This document shows positions 10,674-21,354 of a DNA stretch of 52,816 nt, piece after piece (position 1 is the stretch's first letter; each line of letters opens with the position of its first letter). The notes under the pieces are model-generated. The model was given only the letters and a program-made list of their open reading frames with translations, was not told where the DNA came from and made no database searches. The DNA lies in assembly GCA_013115125.1 (NCBI GenBank), contig JABANN010000211.1, positions 1-52,816 of the forward strand. The letters are read 5' to 3'. A program made the translations under genes and the position numbers. The stretch comes from Perkinsus olseni. Taxonomy: Eukaryota > Perkinsozoa > Perkinsida.

Positions 10674-13231
10674 TTATGCGTCCACAAAGTCTTCTTCAAA
10701 TATGGAATCAGAGTCGAGGAAGTAGGCCGTAGAGATGGACTCCGTCCGAATGCTTGAGCTCGATGCAGCCGTCATGGTACCGTTGTTGCGGCCAATGACA
10801 GGCCTATCAGCAGACCACTGCGCCGCTCAGACACGAGTCGTGACGGTAGTGGCACTTACGTCTCTTCACCAATGTCACTCGACAGCGACAGCCACCTTGG
10901 GCCGGCCCCTAGTGCAGCACTGCTCGGCGACCGAGGTGTATCCACAACGCTCGGACTAACGGCGTCATTGCGAGTAACTTCATTGGCATCATTAAGGCTC
11001 TCAAGGTCGGCCATAAGTTGCTGCTCTGCGAGGCGTTCCTCCTCAGCTTCGCCTCGTGAAGCAAACTGCTCCCATTTCTGAGGGTAATCGAGGGCCTCAA
11101 CGTTGTCATGGGGATCATAAGGAGGCTTGTTGCCTGATGAGAGCGATGATGACCGCGCGCCACGAAATTACCCCACGAGACCTACAGACTGCTGTGAGCT
11201 CGGCTCGGACGAAGTCATTATCACCGTTGACGTTGCAACACATCAAAGCTGGTCGCAAGAACCTTTGCTCCGGTCGAGATTGGTAGACGAACCCCGTACA
11301 ATCGTACGATGACGAACTGAAGGAGGACACTGCTGCTTCGCTCCGCTAGGAAATGAGGCACGAGTTGCACTTTTTCGCCCAACTTACTCGCCGCCCGTTA
11401 GTATACCCCCTTCAGGGCCGATGGCCTCCACTTTACGGAAGAACGCCACTTTGCCCTTCTCAAAGTATATTCCAACTCTGACCGACACGATGTCGAGCAG
11501 GGCAGAGTGAAGACAATCCCGCAGCAGCAGACGATTATCGGAGGAGTCCTCAGAGCCGGCGACCTGATCCACACAGTGGTGACACGACGAAGCGTAGTGT
11601 CACCACCCATCCCCTACAGCGTATGTGTCAAAATGGTCAAAATACTTGCCTTGGGAGGACAACACCTGCGGGCCAGAGGGTCGCTCTCCTCGCTGGTAGT
11701 GAGGCGCTAAGTGCTTACCGCCGACAACGGCCCGAAGGCTATCGCCCACATAGAGGGGTCCGTCTCGAGGGCGAAGTCAAAGGTCTCCATTTTCACGGAA
11801 GAGTTGGTACTGTCATCAATCAACTTGGAATCCATCACGCTGATAGCACCCCCGGTGGATGCTGCAGTAGATATACTCGATGACGGCGTGGGTGCCGCCA
11901 TGTGGCTGCCGTCGATCACCTACCACACCTTTCGAGAATCCTAGGCCTAGCTAGTGTTACCTACCCCAACGACTGCTCTGGTAGCTGTAGGACTGAAGTG
12001 AAGGTCAACAAGGTACTCCAAGTAGATGCCTCGCTCGTGCGTTGTCGGTATCTAAACCGAGGCGCATGTCATCACGCACTCCTCGAACGCAGCGCGCTCG
12101 TTATTGGTATGCGACCCGCCAAAAGTGAGATGTCTCCATCAGAACGGAGTGTCTACACGTGAAAGTGTTTCTGTATTTTGGAGGGAAGAATTCACAGCGT
12201 GGCGGCCCTAGCGCCTGTGAGGCCGGGCCTCGACCAATGAGCCAAGAAAAAGAAAAAGGAGGGAAGAATTCACCGACCTGTCGCTACTACTTCGTAGGCT
12301 TCGTACTAATAGGGAAATCGTATTACTTGCGTTTCGCATGTCAAAAACGAGCGCACAGTGCATACCACTCACCTCGAACTTGCTGGGGCAGGTGAAGGAG
12401 CAGGAACCCAGAGCCATTGCCCTCATCCGACCCTCCCCTTCATCATCTCCCGGACGATGGGAGTCAGTGCGTGACAGCCTATCGGCATGCTGCGACGGCG
12501 ATGCATCCCCCAGGACGTCTCCAATATCCTCGGCCGTGACGTCGATGGCCTCGGTCGCCCTCAACTGCACCGAAGATGGCACTTCATTCCGCAGCACCAA
12601 GTAGGGGGACTGAGGGAAAGACGGGTGAGAAAGGACGAAGAGGTCGAACTGTTGCGGCAGCAGCAGCACCTCTTCGAAGGCGATGGCCTTCATGAATTGA
12701 CCACAACGCAGCGGCCAGAATCGGTGGCCCTCGGCTTGGCGTTCCACGGCATACTCGAGTGACGTCCTCGACGTTCCGGTGTAAACAGTCGGATCATCGA
12801 AGACTTCGCCGTCCACAGCGAAGCCGTCGAAGAGGAGGAGGCCTGTATCCTTCCAGACCGAAGCCAGCACTCGCCGCAGACGCCTGAGGTGAGCGGGAGT
12901 GCCCCATCGTCACCACCAGCGAGGACAGTACTCACCGACAGGTCAGTGCCATAGAATTGAGGGAGCGGAAGCCCAGGCAAAGGCCGACCGTATGGATGGC
13001 CTCTGCCGGGAGCTCTCTCATGCAGTCGCACCCCTTCCACTGTTCTCTTATCACCAACTCTCGAGCCCTCTGTAAAAGCTCCGCCACGCTGTCCTCAGGG
13101 AGGCCCTTGACGACCCCGAGTAGAGTGGCAGCCAACGCATCGCTGGCCGCATTCTCATCGTCCAAGAGAGAACATCGTACAGGGCGACTGCTACCACCGG
13201 ACGAGGCAGTAGCAGCAATGGAGGGCTGCAT
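10674..13231 (-). CDS. F-box protein, multi-exon
   Basis: F-box proteins recruit substrates to SCF ubiquitin ligases. A Met at 13231 (MQPSIAATASSGG) opens an exon that ends in an F-box helix pattern, CMRELPAEAIHTVGLCLGF then LNSMALTCR, and is joined at 12949/12890 to RLRRVLASVWKDTG. A large exon follows down to about 12373 (KFE), then several smaller exons to a stop at 10674-10676. Later exons read VIDGSHMAAPTPSSS, LLRDCLHSALLDIV, VLLQFVIVRLYGVRLP and NVEALDYPQKWEQFASRGE. The joins near 12000-12170 are uncertain, so this could be two genes. The intron at about 12171-12372 carries a small inserted element. The substrate is unknown. Confidence 0.5.
12180..12273 (+). mobile_element. Short retroposon-like insert with 16-bp target-site duplication
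   Basis: The 16-mer ggagggaagaattcac occurs exactly at 12180-12195 and 12258-12273. Between them are 62 nt of GC-rich, hairpin-forming sequence (gaggcc-g-ggcctc) that end in the A-rich tail aagaaaaagaaaaa directly against the second repeat. Perfect flanking repeats plus an A-rich 3' tail are the marks of LINE-machinery retroposition of a small RNA. The source RNA is not recognised. It lies in an intron of the F-box gene. Confidence 0.65.
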
Positions 13232-13581
13232 GTAAAGTCAACTGTCCACGGACCACCCTCGACTCCAGCAGGCAGTATCCCGGTATCAACGCAAGCCGCT
13301 AGAGGGAAGACATCGTCACATTGATGATGGAAGTCACATGGCGAGGAGGGGGAGGGCATCGTCCCTCACACTTTGACGTAGCGCTTGAATTGGAAGCCCG
13401 TCTGGTCTGAGAGAAAACGGCCAACGACTGGCTCCCCGAGGCTGGTTGATTGCTTCGACCAGAGCGGAGACGTAGCGATACCAAGTCCATCGGAAGGCTC
13501 CCCCGCATCACTATAGCTACTCCCCTACGTTACCCTTGGTCCACCTCCTCCTGTACGCTTCCAGCTCTTCCCCTTGCAGCC
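13232..13581. other. 350-nt stretch with a possible extra 5' exon
   Basis: A minus-strand frame starting at 13490 (MDLVSLRLRSGRSNQ) ends at a plausible donor near 13368 and could be a first exon of the F-box gene or a tiny separate gene. I could not join it in phase with confidence. Confidence 0.3.
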
Positions 13582-14206
13582 CTATCGTACGTGCACCTGT
13601 ACTGACGACGATGCACTCAGCACGATGGCGAGGCTCTCACTCTTGGATCGTTCAATCGTCCTCACCATGGGGTCGCGGAAGGAGTCCCTAGACGTTGAAG
13701 CGAGATCAGGGTCATACCGACAGGCCCCACCCAACAGGTCACTTGCCGGGGTTGACGTCAGGAGGCGCTGCAGAGGACAAGCTCAGATGCAGAGACGAGC
13801 GGTCAGACTCTCCTCCAGTACAGCAACAACAACCACCCTCTAAATGGTGCATGGCACTGTACTTGCTAACGCCGTCCACAGCACGAGGCCCACCGTAATC
13901 TCACCTTGAGCTCCTCCTCCCTGAGACTGCGCTGTCGTCTGCTGATGCCTAGCCCCTCCTCCGCGAGGTGCTTGCTTGTGGTAACGTAAGTCCTCGAGTT
14001 TGGGTTGGGCAGTAACAGAGCAGATTCCGAGAAGTACCCCTGGCCGTACCTGCAGCCTTGCGATTCAGCCTTGCCGCCGAGGGCCCACTCGTCTACCTTC
14101 CCCTTTGGTGAGGGGCATGGCGCTCCTCCTGCCAGTTGCCCAATAGGGTGGCACAGTCGTACAGGTTGCTGTACAGAGGAAGCCGAGGTTGACTCTGGGA
14201 AGCCAT
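13582..14206 (-). CDS. CFAP68 (C11orf1)-like small protein, complete, 146 aa
   Basis: Three exons join in phase: 14206-14097, 14049-13905 and 13767-13582. The N-terminal half holds YDCATLLGNWQEERHAP followed by RYGQGYFSESA and Y-containing segments. The CFAP68/C11orf1 family (axonemal microtubule inner proteins) shares the pattern LxGNWxxER, then (F/Y)GxYF, and is about 150 aa long, so length and order both fit. The C-terminal third, rich in Ser and Arg, is not recognisable. If correct, the protein binds doublet microtubules of the flagellum, consistent with an organism that has flagellated spores. The gene structure is good; the family call is moderate. Confidence 0.6.
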
Positions 14207-14356
14207 AAGATGGTGCTGTTATGTCGCGAAGGCGAATGGGGAGGCAGAAGCTGCTCGACAGCAATGTAAAGGATCCACCAACTCAACAGCGGGGACTTAG
14301 TAGAAACAGTTAAACGGGAGCGGTAAGGACGTTGGTGAATGATAATGACGCTGAAC

Positions 14357-16692
14357 TTAGGCCATGACTTGCAGGTCGAATATCTTGATACAGTTATCAT
14401 CACCCGCTGAGATCACTCGGAACCACCCCTCTTCAAAGCCTGGCACGCACAGGACCTGAAGAGCGACTATCTACGGCAAGGCCCCCACCATCACCGTCAC
14501 TACGTCTAGTATCTGCTCCTGATGGCCGAGACACTTCGACAAGATCTCCCCAGTGAGACCATTGACGACCTCTACTACACCATCTGTCTGTCCCACAGCC
14601 ACTACGGGGAGGCCGAGGGGATGCCAGGCAAGTCTAGTAGCACCAGAAGTCAGCGTCACTTGGTGCCGAGGACCGGACTGAAAAGGAGACGAGACGCCGA
14701 GCTGCCATCATCAGTCGTAGCACGAGACACGAAGTTCTCATGGCAACCCTAGGTAGTACCCCTCTGGCCAGCAGCTTCGACGCCTCGTATATTAACAGCT
14801 TGCCCTTGAGGTCGCCAGCTGCTAGTAGTATCGGGGATGGCTGGGCGGCGGCAGTGCCAGGGGACATGGCCTTACTGAAGGCCAAGGCTTCAACACTGTA
14901 GGCATCCTCTGGGGATGCCCCCTCGTCCGTGGCCGCCGACTGACCGGCGATACGGACGTCTGAGGTGCCTCGCAGTTGGCCCAACAGCTTCCCTGTCTCC
15001 AACTGCACCAACTGAGAGGGATAACCAAATGTCCCTCCCAGGAATTGAACCAGGGACGCTCGGATGACATACTTTAACATCTCCATCGATCGTACCGACC
15101 ACCGCCACTGGACTGCTGCCAGCCTCTGGTGGCATCAGAGCCATCGAGACTATACCGCCCTCTGCAGCACGAAACGAGGTGTGGCCCCTCGGGGGAAATC
15201 GCCAGCAGTCATTCCCACCTGGGACCTCTTCTTCCATGTCAACATCACCGTCTTGCTGCCTCTGTCGTTGACTTCTCTGCAACTCCTCCTCATTCGTACG
15301 GCAGGACGCAGCAATGGCACCTAGCGCCCTTCATATGAGGTCCCGGGTTCGATTCCCATACCCCGCTACTACCAGTCCTAGGGTTCCACACCGCCACTAC
15401 TCCATCTAATCCCGCCGTCACCACAGCCTTCCCATCTATCGAGAAGCTCCCGCAATTGACAGCAGCCCCATGGGCTCCAGCGAAGACCTGACCAAAATCA
15501 GACAGCGATTTTTGTGGCGCGTGAAGCTGAGCCCAGCCGTGTCACCTGCATGACATTGCCGCCTCCACTAGACTTTCCCGCCCACCACATCCAGGCTGTT
15601 CCATCCTGGCTGCCAGCGCAGACAGCATGGCCCTTGGGATGCCACGACACCCACTCGACACCCTCACCGGGGCCCTCTAGGGACAGCATCGGGGTGGAAC
15701 AATCTAAGTATGGTGACAAGATACTCGCGTAAGATTCCTTGCAATCGGGCATCTCTCAACTTGGCGCGAGTGGTAGTACCTCCAGTTTCGGCCATCAGCT
15801 TGGCTACTTCCCAGACCTTAACGGTACCGTCATAACTACCAGTGGCAAGGAGCTCTCCATCAGAACTGAATGCCACTGACACTACACTGTCCGTGTGGCC
15901 TGAGGAGCAGCGTCGTCACGCGACAATTCGGCCGATGGCAATGACCGTGCCTCTCAGTCAACTATAAAGACAGCGTGGCTACCAATACGATGCACTACCT
16001 CTGAGGATTCGGAGGGGTTCCACTGAACCCGGCCTTATCCGCAGAAGCTCCGCAGTGTCATTTTGAAGGCCCTGGAGAAGACCGATAGGAGGTGCCGTGG
16101 CGTCACACTACGTACCACAGCCACAATTGTGTGGTCCTTAGGGTTGGCTGCCAGGCACAAGGCGGCATCGGTGAAGGGGTAGGTGATGGAACAGTTGTCG
16201 CGTTCCTCTTCCTCGTCAGCAGCCTCGAGCAAGTCCGCGGCCACTCCCGCCCTCTCATCCGCGGCCACCTGCTCCGAAAAGTAAAATTCCCCCGGTGAAT
16301 CATTATGTCCCCCAGCGTTCATCGTTCTACGCAGGGTCCCGGGCGGTACCGAAGGGAACGCGCTAGGAAGCCCTTTTTTCAGTGCTGAGTGAATTCTGTC
16401 AAGCTCCGGTACCGGTCCATCTGTAACGGCTCGCTACACGCCCACCCCCACATAACCGCAATGGAAGTTGACTATGGGCAGCATCATTATACGCCTAACT
16501 GCCCGCAAGCAGGAGGAGCAGGGAAGATTGAAACGGCGCGTCGTGCAGTACCTCGGCCGAGTCATCCACTCCCTCCCCTAGGTCTATACAGTCATCAGGA
16601 TTGATGTAGATGTCCTCCTGTTCCTGCTGTTCCTCATCACCCTGTCGGGCATCGGAGGCATCCTTATCGGGGGTACTGGGGGGAATCGACAT
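14357..16692 (-). CDS. AAMP/Sqt1-type WD40 repeat protein, complete
   Basis: This family (yeast Sqt1, human AAMP) is a WD40 propeller; Sqt1 chaperones ribosomal protein uL16. The start is [17 protein letters not shown] at 16692, with an acidic N-terminus ([20 protein letters not shown]) typical of AAMP. Blades seen in order: [27 protein letters not shown] (from 15880), [20 protein letters not shown] (as in AAMP), [72 protein letters not shown] and the C-terminal [15 protein letters not shown] with stop at 14357-14359. It has many short introns; two of them (15012-15072 and 15321-15361) contain tRNA T-arm-like sequence. The assignment is firm. Confidence 0.92.
15012..15072 (-). other. AAMP-gene intron with T-arm-like hairpin
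   Basis: This 61-nt intron (gtatgt...ctctcag, minus strand) separates DGDVKV from the [10 protein letters not shown] exon. Inside, gtccctgg-ttcaatt-cctgggagggac forms a hairpin whose loop matches the tRNA T-loop/B box in sense relative to the host gene. Confidence 0.75.
15321..15361 (+). other. 41-nt intron made almost wholly of tRNA-like sequence
   Basis: On the minus strand this is a GT-AG intron of the AAMP-like gene between WNPRTGSS and the next exon. Read on the plus strand it is tRNA-like: agcgccct-tCATat then gaggtcccgggttcgattccc (about 15322-15357). That resembles the anticodon-to-T-arm half of an elongator tRNA-Met with a shortened anticodon arm. No matching 5' half or acceptor stem is present, so it is a fragment, not a working tRNA. 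Confidence 0.6.
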
Positions 16693-17738
16693 TCGAGTAC
16701 GTTAATAATCAACCTTCACCAACCATCAAGTGGTCAGCCACCATTCGGACATCACTAGCTCTCACTGGTGTCAATGGTGGGGGAAATGAAGATTCTATGC
16801 AGAGGTGCGGTACACTGGAGAATCTGCAATGTTCCACCAGGGACGCGACGCGAAATCAAATCGATTACAATGGCGAGCGCGAGATCATTTTCGTGAATCA
16901 TGCGCCGTCGCTTGGCATCGATCACGCTATTTTCCCTCGGCAGTATGTGTTATTGAATTGCTGGCGATGATGAATCAACCCATTATCTTGCTATTACCAC
17001 CGCAGAGGTATCAGTGAAGTTACACGGTTGTATCTGACGCCATGTGAATGTCTAAGCCCTATGATGACAAGAGATTTATTGACAGTATTTTACCGAGTCC
17101 TCCTGGTGGGGAGCTGCGGATCAAACAATTCTTTGGCTGTGTCTGAGGTTCCGCAACGAAAAACGCTCGTGATGAAAACTAGCGCTCACTGACTGCGGTT
17201 TAACCACCGTGGTGTGATAACTGGAGGTTGCCGTTATTACACTTTGGCGCCTCCAGTCGCGCAGGGGTACTGACAGAGCTGATCAGGATGGGTGACTGCA
17301 GTGGATTTAACCGTTACGATCCGTCAGTGGGTGTCCACGGTCTACTACGCTGCAACAGCGGTGGTGAGAGAATCTTTACCTTACGGATGTTCGGTTGTTC
17401 GTTTCGGTGACAAGCACTCTCGCATAGCTCGTTGGCGTTGCTAAAAAGTGATGATTTTTTAAATAATGAGAATAGGTCGAATCTTAATCGATCTTTCGAG
17501 ATGTCGATACCCTTTAGCCCGGCTGAGTTAGCAACGCAGTAATCAATCATATTTGTCTTAATAGTGCAGTATTGTCTCGTCTCCAGGGATTGCGAATCGT
17601 AGATAGTCAAAAGCGATAGAGCTCTCCGAATGGAGAAGTGCGTGGCGGAGTTTTCGGTCGCTAGCGAGCGTGCGAGGCCCACGCTGGAGGCCAAGAACGG
17701 TCGCTCTAGTGCTATCAGATTTCTCTTTGCTTTCCTTC
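16693..17738. other. Intergenic, 1.05 kb, shared promoter region
   Basis: This lies between the divergent AAMP-like and HSBP1 genes, so it should carry both promoters. Open frames here (for example 17694-17314 minus) lack splice support and protein likeness. No repeat or RNA gene was seen. Confidence 0.5.
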
Positions 17739-18115
17739 ATGGCTGAGGTTGGCAAAAGCAGCAGCACACCTTATTCAGCCGAGCAGGGAGGTGCTCTCCC
17801 TCACGACGTCCTCGGGCCACCCGTTCATCAATCAGGTGCCGAACGGCCGTCCACAACCTCGCAGGAGGCATCAGCAACCACCGAACAGTCCAACCAAGAG
17901 CTCACAGCCTTCGTCTCAAATCTACTGAAGGAAATGGTGCGCCTCTACCGGCTTCGCTCCGCTGTCACCACCATCGCCATCAGCAAACCCGCTTTCAAAG
18001 CATGTCCGATACTATCGTCGGACGTATCGATGATATGACCAATCGCGTCGATGAGCTGGAAAGGAACATCCAGGAGCTAGCTAACAAGGTGGCGATGCTG
18101 GCCCAACTGTCCTAG
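17739..18115 (+). CDS. Heat shock factor-binding protein 1 (HSBP1), complete, 109 aa
   Basis: HSBP1 is a small trimeric/hexameric coiled coil that binds the HSF1 trimer and also helps WASH complex assembly. Two exons: 17739-17936 and 17984-18115. After a Ser/Thr/Pro-rich N-terminal extension (MAEVGKSSSTPYSAEQ) comes ELTAFVSNLLKEMQTRFQS, then MSDTIVGRIDDMTNRVDEL and ERNIQELANKVAMLAQLS. The run FQxMSDxIxGRIDDMxxRxDxLExNI is diagnostic of HSBP1. The single intron (47 nt) contains gcttcgctccgct, a 13-mer shared with introns of three other genes here. Confidence 0.95.
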
Positions 18116-18282
18116 CTCGTCATCCGTCACTCAGACCTCCTCCAACGATCTCTCTGTGGATGATAGATGAGACCCTCATGACATCGGCAATTAATTTCAT
18201 CTCTGTCGCATCTTTTGAGTTCTCCAGTCCACTCAACTCTTAACGCAAAGCCATCAATATTCAAAAATTAACAGCACAGAAA

Positions 18283-18589
18283 CTATAGCGTCTCTCCGGG
18301 CCTGGCCAGCTGCGCCTCTCCTTTGGCCCTCTCAGCGGGATCGGCAGAGTACTTCTGATCGGCCTTCTCGTGTACTGCCGCCATTCGCAGCCACTCTCGC
18401 CGCTCTGCAGCCTCTTGCAAAGCCAGCTGCTCCGTCTGATCAAAGCTGGACTAACCATCACCCTCATGCAGTTCGAAGCCTCACGTATTTGGCGGAGGTG
18501 GTGGCAGCGGACTTGTACATCACGTATAAAGGCAAGACGGTTGCTACGACCACCGTCGCCGCCCACTTCAACTTCTCCTGGAAGTCCAT
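18283..18589 (-). CDS. Small single-pass membrane protein, complete, 85 aa
   Basis: Two exons join in phase 0: 18589-18485 and 18435-18283. The N-terminal exon encodes MDFQEKLKWAATVVVATVLP then LYVMYKSAATTSAKY, a single hydrophobic segment near the N-terminus. The second exon is soluble and charged (TEQLALQEAAERREWLRMAA, ending QLARPGETL). The layout fits a small mitochondrial or ER anchored protein, but I do not recognise a family. It converges tail to tail with HSBP1, with 167 bp between the stops. Confidence 0.65.
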
Positions 18590-18893
18590 CCTGAACACGA
18601 CCACCAGACTCAACCGGGCAACTGCCTGGTCATTCTGGTCTCACAGCTCCATGTCTTCATCACTAGCCCTCATCCGTCTGCGCCTTCTCCTTTCACTAGG
18701 TGTTTCCTTGGCCGAGCAGAACCCCGCCGCAGCCACGACGCGTAGGCTTTCCCTTCGACAAACAGGAGGAACAACACGCCGCAGACCAAAACCAAGCAGC
18801 ATCCACCGGGCAACTGCTGGACGTCGCTTGTCTATCATTGAACGCTCAACGCGACTGGGGTACTGCAGAAACCATTACTAATCAGAAACATGG

Positions 18894-20878
18894 TCAGCAG
18901 CGCACACGTGCCAGTCGTCTCTCAAGCCTCCGCTTTCGGCGTGTCCATCCGCCCTTCGCTGAGCTGAGGGCCTGGACACACCGGACCCACTCTGCCGGGC
19001 CAAGGTCGCCCTTACGCTCGGGCAAGTGATTGGCCAGTAGCCTGAGAGCCCTCCCGCTCCCTCGCATAGCACCCCAGGCAACACACAGGGAGACTAAAGC
19101 GCCGGGAGGAATGGCCTCTCGCAAGGGAACTGTGTACGGCAAATTAAGAATGAACACCGTATGGCGTTCCAAGCCAGCAACGATACCGGTCCGCCACTCC
19201 GAGGCGGGAAGGTGTCTGAGGACGATCAGACCACATCACAGTAGACTTCTACATGATCCTTACTTCACGCCTGATAGCACTCGGGCCAAGTCAATCGGTA
19301 GAGTCCGCTTGACGGCCTCGTTGGTCATCAGCCTGGCTAGTGCTGGCTCTAATACTGTCCTAGCATCAACCTCGGATACTAGTCGAGTACGATAGAGGGA
19401 CCCCACCGACTGGATGACTATGCACAGATCGCGATGGGAGAAGCGGTCGACCTGAAGCGCAGGGCTGCCGCCAAGGCCAGCCGATGGTCGCTACCTACTC
19501 GGGACACAGCCGCTGATACCAGGACTCCCGCAAAGTCCTCCGCCCTAGCTCTGTCAGTGAGCCTTCGCGGCAGGCCTCGATGCCTCTCCCGAAAGCCAAG
19601 GCCACAACCGTCGGCCGCAGCGGAGCGGACAACAAGCGCCAACTGAGGAGGACCAGGGTCAGATGATGCATCCTAGGCTGAGCCTGACGTTACCTTATGG
19701 GCAGTAAGGTTGAACACCTCCCTTGTGAAGTGGGGAGGGGACAGATGCCACAGTATCGGTGTTGACGACAGGGGATACACAGGGTACTTAGGCATACTCG
19801 ACTGGACCACTTCATCATACCGGGCTGCCCTCCGACTTTCGCCCCTGGCCAACGCCTCCGAGCCCTCAGGAACCCTGGCCTGTACCGTGAGAGTAGATGC
19901 ATGAGCGTCGGACATGGATTGCAGCAGCACTGGTTTGGGGTCCTTCATGGGGCTCAGCGAAGCCTGTTCTTGCGCCGCCAATGACGTCGAGTCTCTGAGG
20001 ACCTCACCAAGTAGCTTGCGCGTGGCCCTGCTGACCTGAGCAGCCTGCAGCAGGCTCTCCATCCTCGACACTGTTGCCTCAGGGGGCCCGAGGGACGCCA
20101 TCTTGACAGCAGCAGCATTCCACCAACCCTCGGCTACACCATACCGACTCAAAGGCAGCAGCAATCGGCATACTTCCTCAAGGGTTCTGCTGTCCATCAA
20201 GGGCACGGCGCGCGGCAGAAAATTGCCGAGGGGCGCCGCCAGGCCGGCGGCTACTTTTCGCGGCAATTGGGATACAACCTTCAACAAGGCCAATTGACCG
20301 GCCATACCGAACTCGCCGTCGGGGCAGCGAGCGAACTCCCTCAGGTGCACCTCCAGGCCGAACTTGATGAGATGCCAGTCCTCGCAGTACACCGCCATGT
20401 CAGTGGTCAGGAGGTAGTGTATAGTCGCGAGGGGAAGCTCGGCACACCTCCGACCGATGTAGCGGCCGAGCACCCGCCACAAAACCGGGGGCAGATCCGA
20501 CCGGTCCTGCATCCGACCGGCGAGGACCTCAAGCCCATCGGCGGTGATGCCTCGAAGCCTCTGCCGAAAGGTGTATGCTAAGGACTCGTCGCTCGGACAA
20601 TCTTGCTTCGCTTGCATCTCCTTAGAGTTCCTCAACGTGATGCTATCAGATTCGGCCGTCGATGAAAGCAACGGGTACTGTACGCTGTGTCCCTCATCTA
20701 TACACGGCAGCACCCTAACCTTCGGCGGCGGCAAGAGCTTGTTCGGTCTGAGGGTGGGGTGCGGCCCTGGATGGGCGGAGACCGACCGGACCTGACAACC
20801 ACGACTGAGCCGTCAACAACAACCTCGCCACTAAGTCCTCACCACTTGCATGACATCACCATCGAAGAAGCCAGGCAT
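18894..20878 (-). CDS. Helical-repeat (OPR/RAP-like, probably mitochondrial) protein
   Basis: The gene starts in a 12-codon exon (MPGFFDGDVMQV, 20878-20843) joined in phase to a long exon, 20791-19694. Further exons read LVVRSAAADGCGL, HRDLCIVIQSVGSLYRTRL and LPASEWRTGIVAGLERHT, to a stop at 18894. The long exon is made of degenerate helical pairs (for example LPLATIHYLLTTDMAVYCED, MDSRTLEEVCRLLLPLSRYG, HLREFARCPDGEF). This is the style of the octotricopeptide/RAP-type mitochondrial RNA-binding proteins that are numerous in alveolates. No RAP domain is clear at the C-terminus. The family call is an inference from repeat style, without a diagnostic motif. Confidence 0.5.
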
Positions 20879-20950
20879 TGGGCCGAGGTAGAATGCTGGT
20901 CGCTCTGGCGTTGACAAGACGTGGCCTTTGAAGCAGTTGGAGGACACTGA

Positions 20951-21157
20951 CTAGGAACAATTCACAACGCTTGACTTGGGAGCCAGCGCCACACCCCAGA
21001 GCATCTTCTGAGGCTTGTGTTCCCAGCGTATCTTCACCAGAGTCTTCTCACTCCGCACAGCCTCGAACTCGGCCTTGGCTCGAGCAAGCTCCTGTCGTCT
21101 CTGTACAACCGAAGGATGGGCAGCTCGGCCCTTTACGATCAGCTTTCGACCTGGCAT
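20951..21157 (-). CDS. Small basic protein or 3' exon, 68 aa
   Basis: A single open frame with ATG at 21157 encodes MPGRKLIVKGRAAHPS, a charged helix (QRRQELARAKAEFEAVRSEK) and a tail ending KMLWGVALAPKSSVVNCS. Upstream to about 21314 the same strand has frames that could be earlier exons of the same gene, but I could not fix the joins. It is not recognised. Confidence 0.35.
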   Translation of the reverse strand: MPGRKLIVKGRAAHPSVVQRRQELARAKAEFEAVRSEKTLVKIRWEHKPQKMLWGVALAPKSSVVNCS

Positions 21158-21354
21158 CCTCGGGATGATGAAAAACTACCATCTTGCCGTCGATGCTAAC
21201 CCTGGACATGAAGACGATGCACACGTCCACAGCTACGACGGAAAACACCTTGACCGTTGAAGGGCGTAAAAACTCAACAGGTTCCATCAAAAACATATAC
21301 AAAATGCATAACACTGAAAAATTCTATAGTCGTGACAAGTCTCGATGCTGATAC

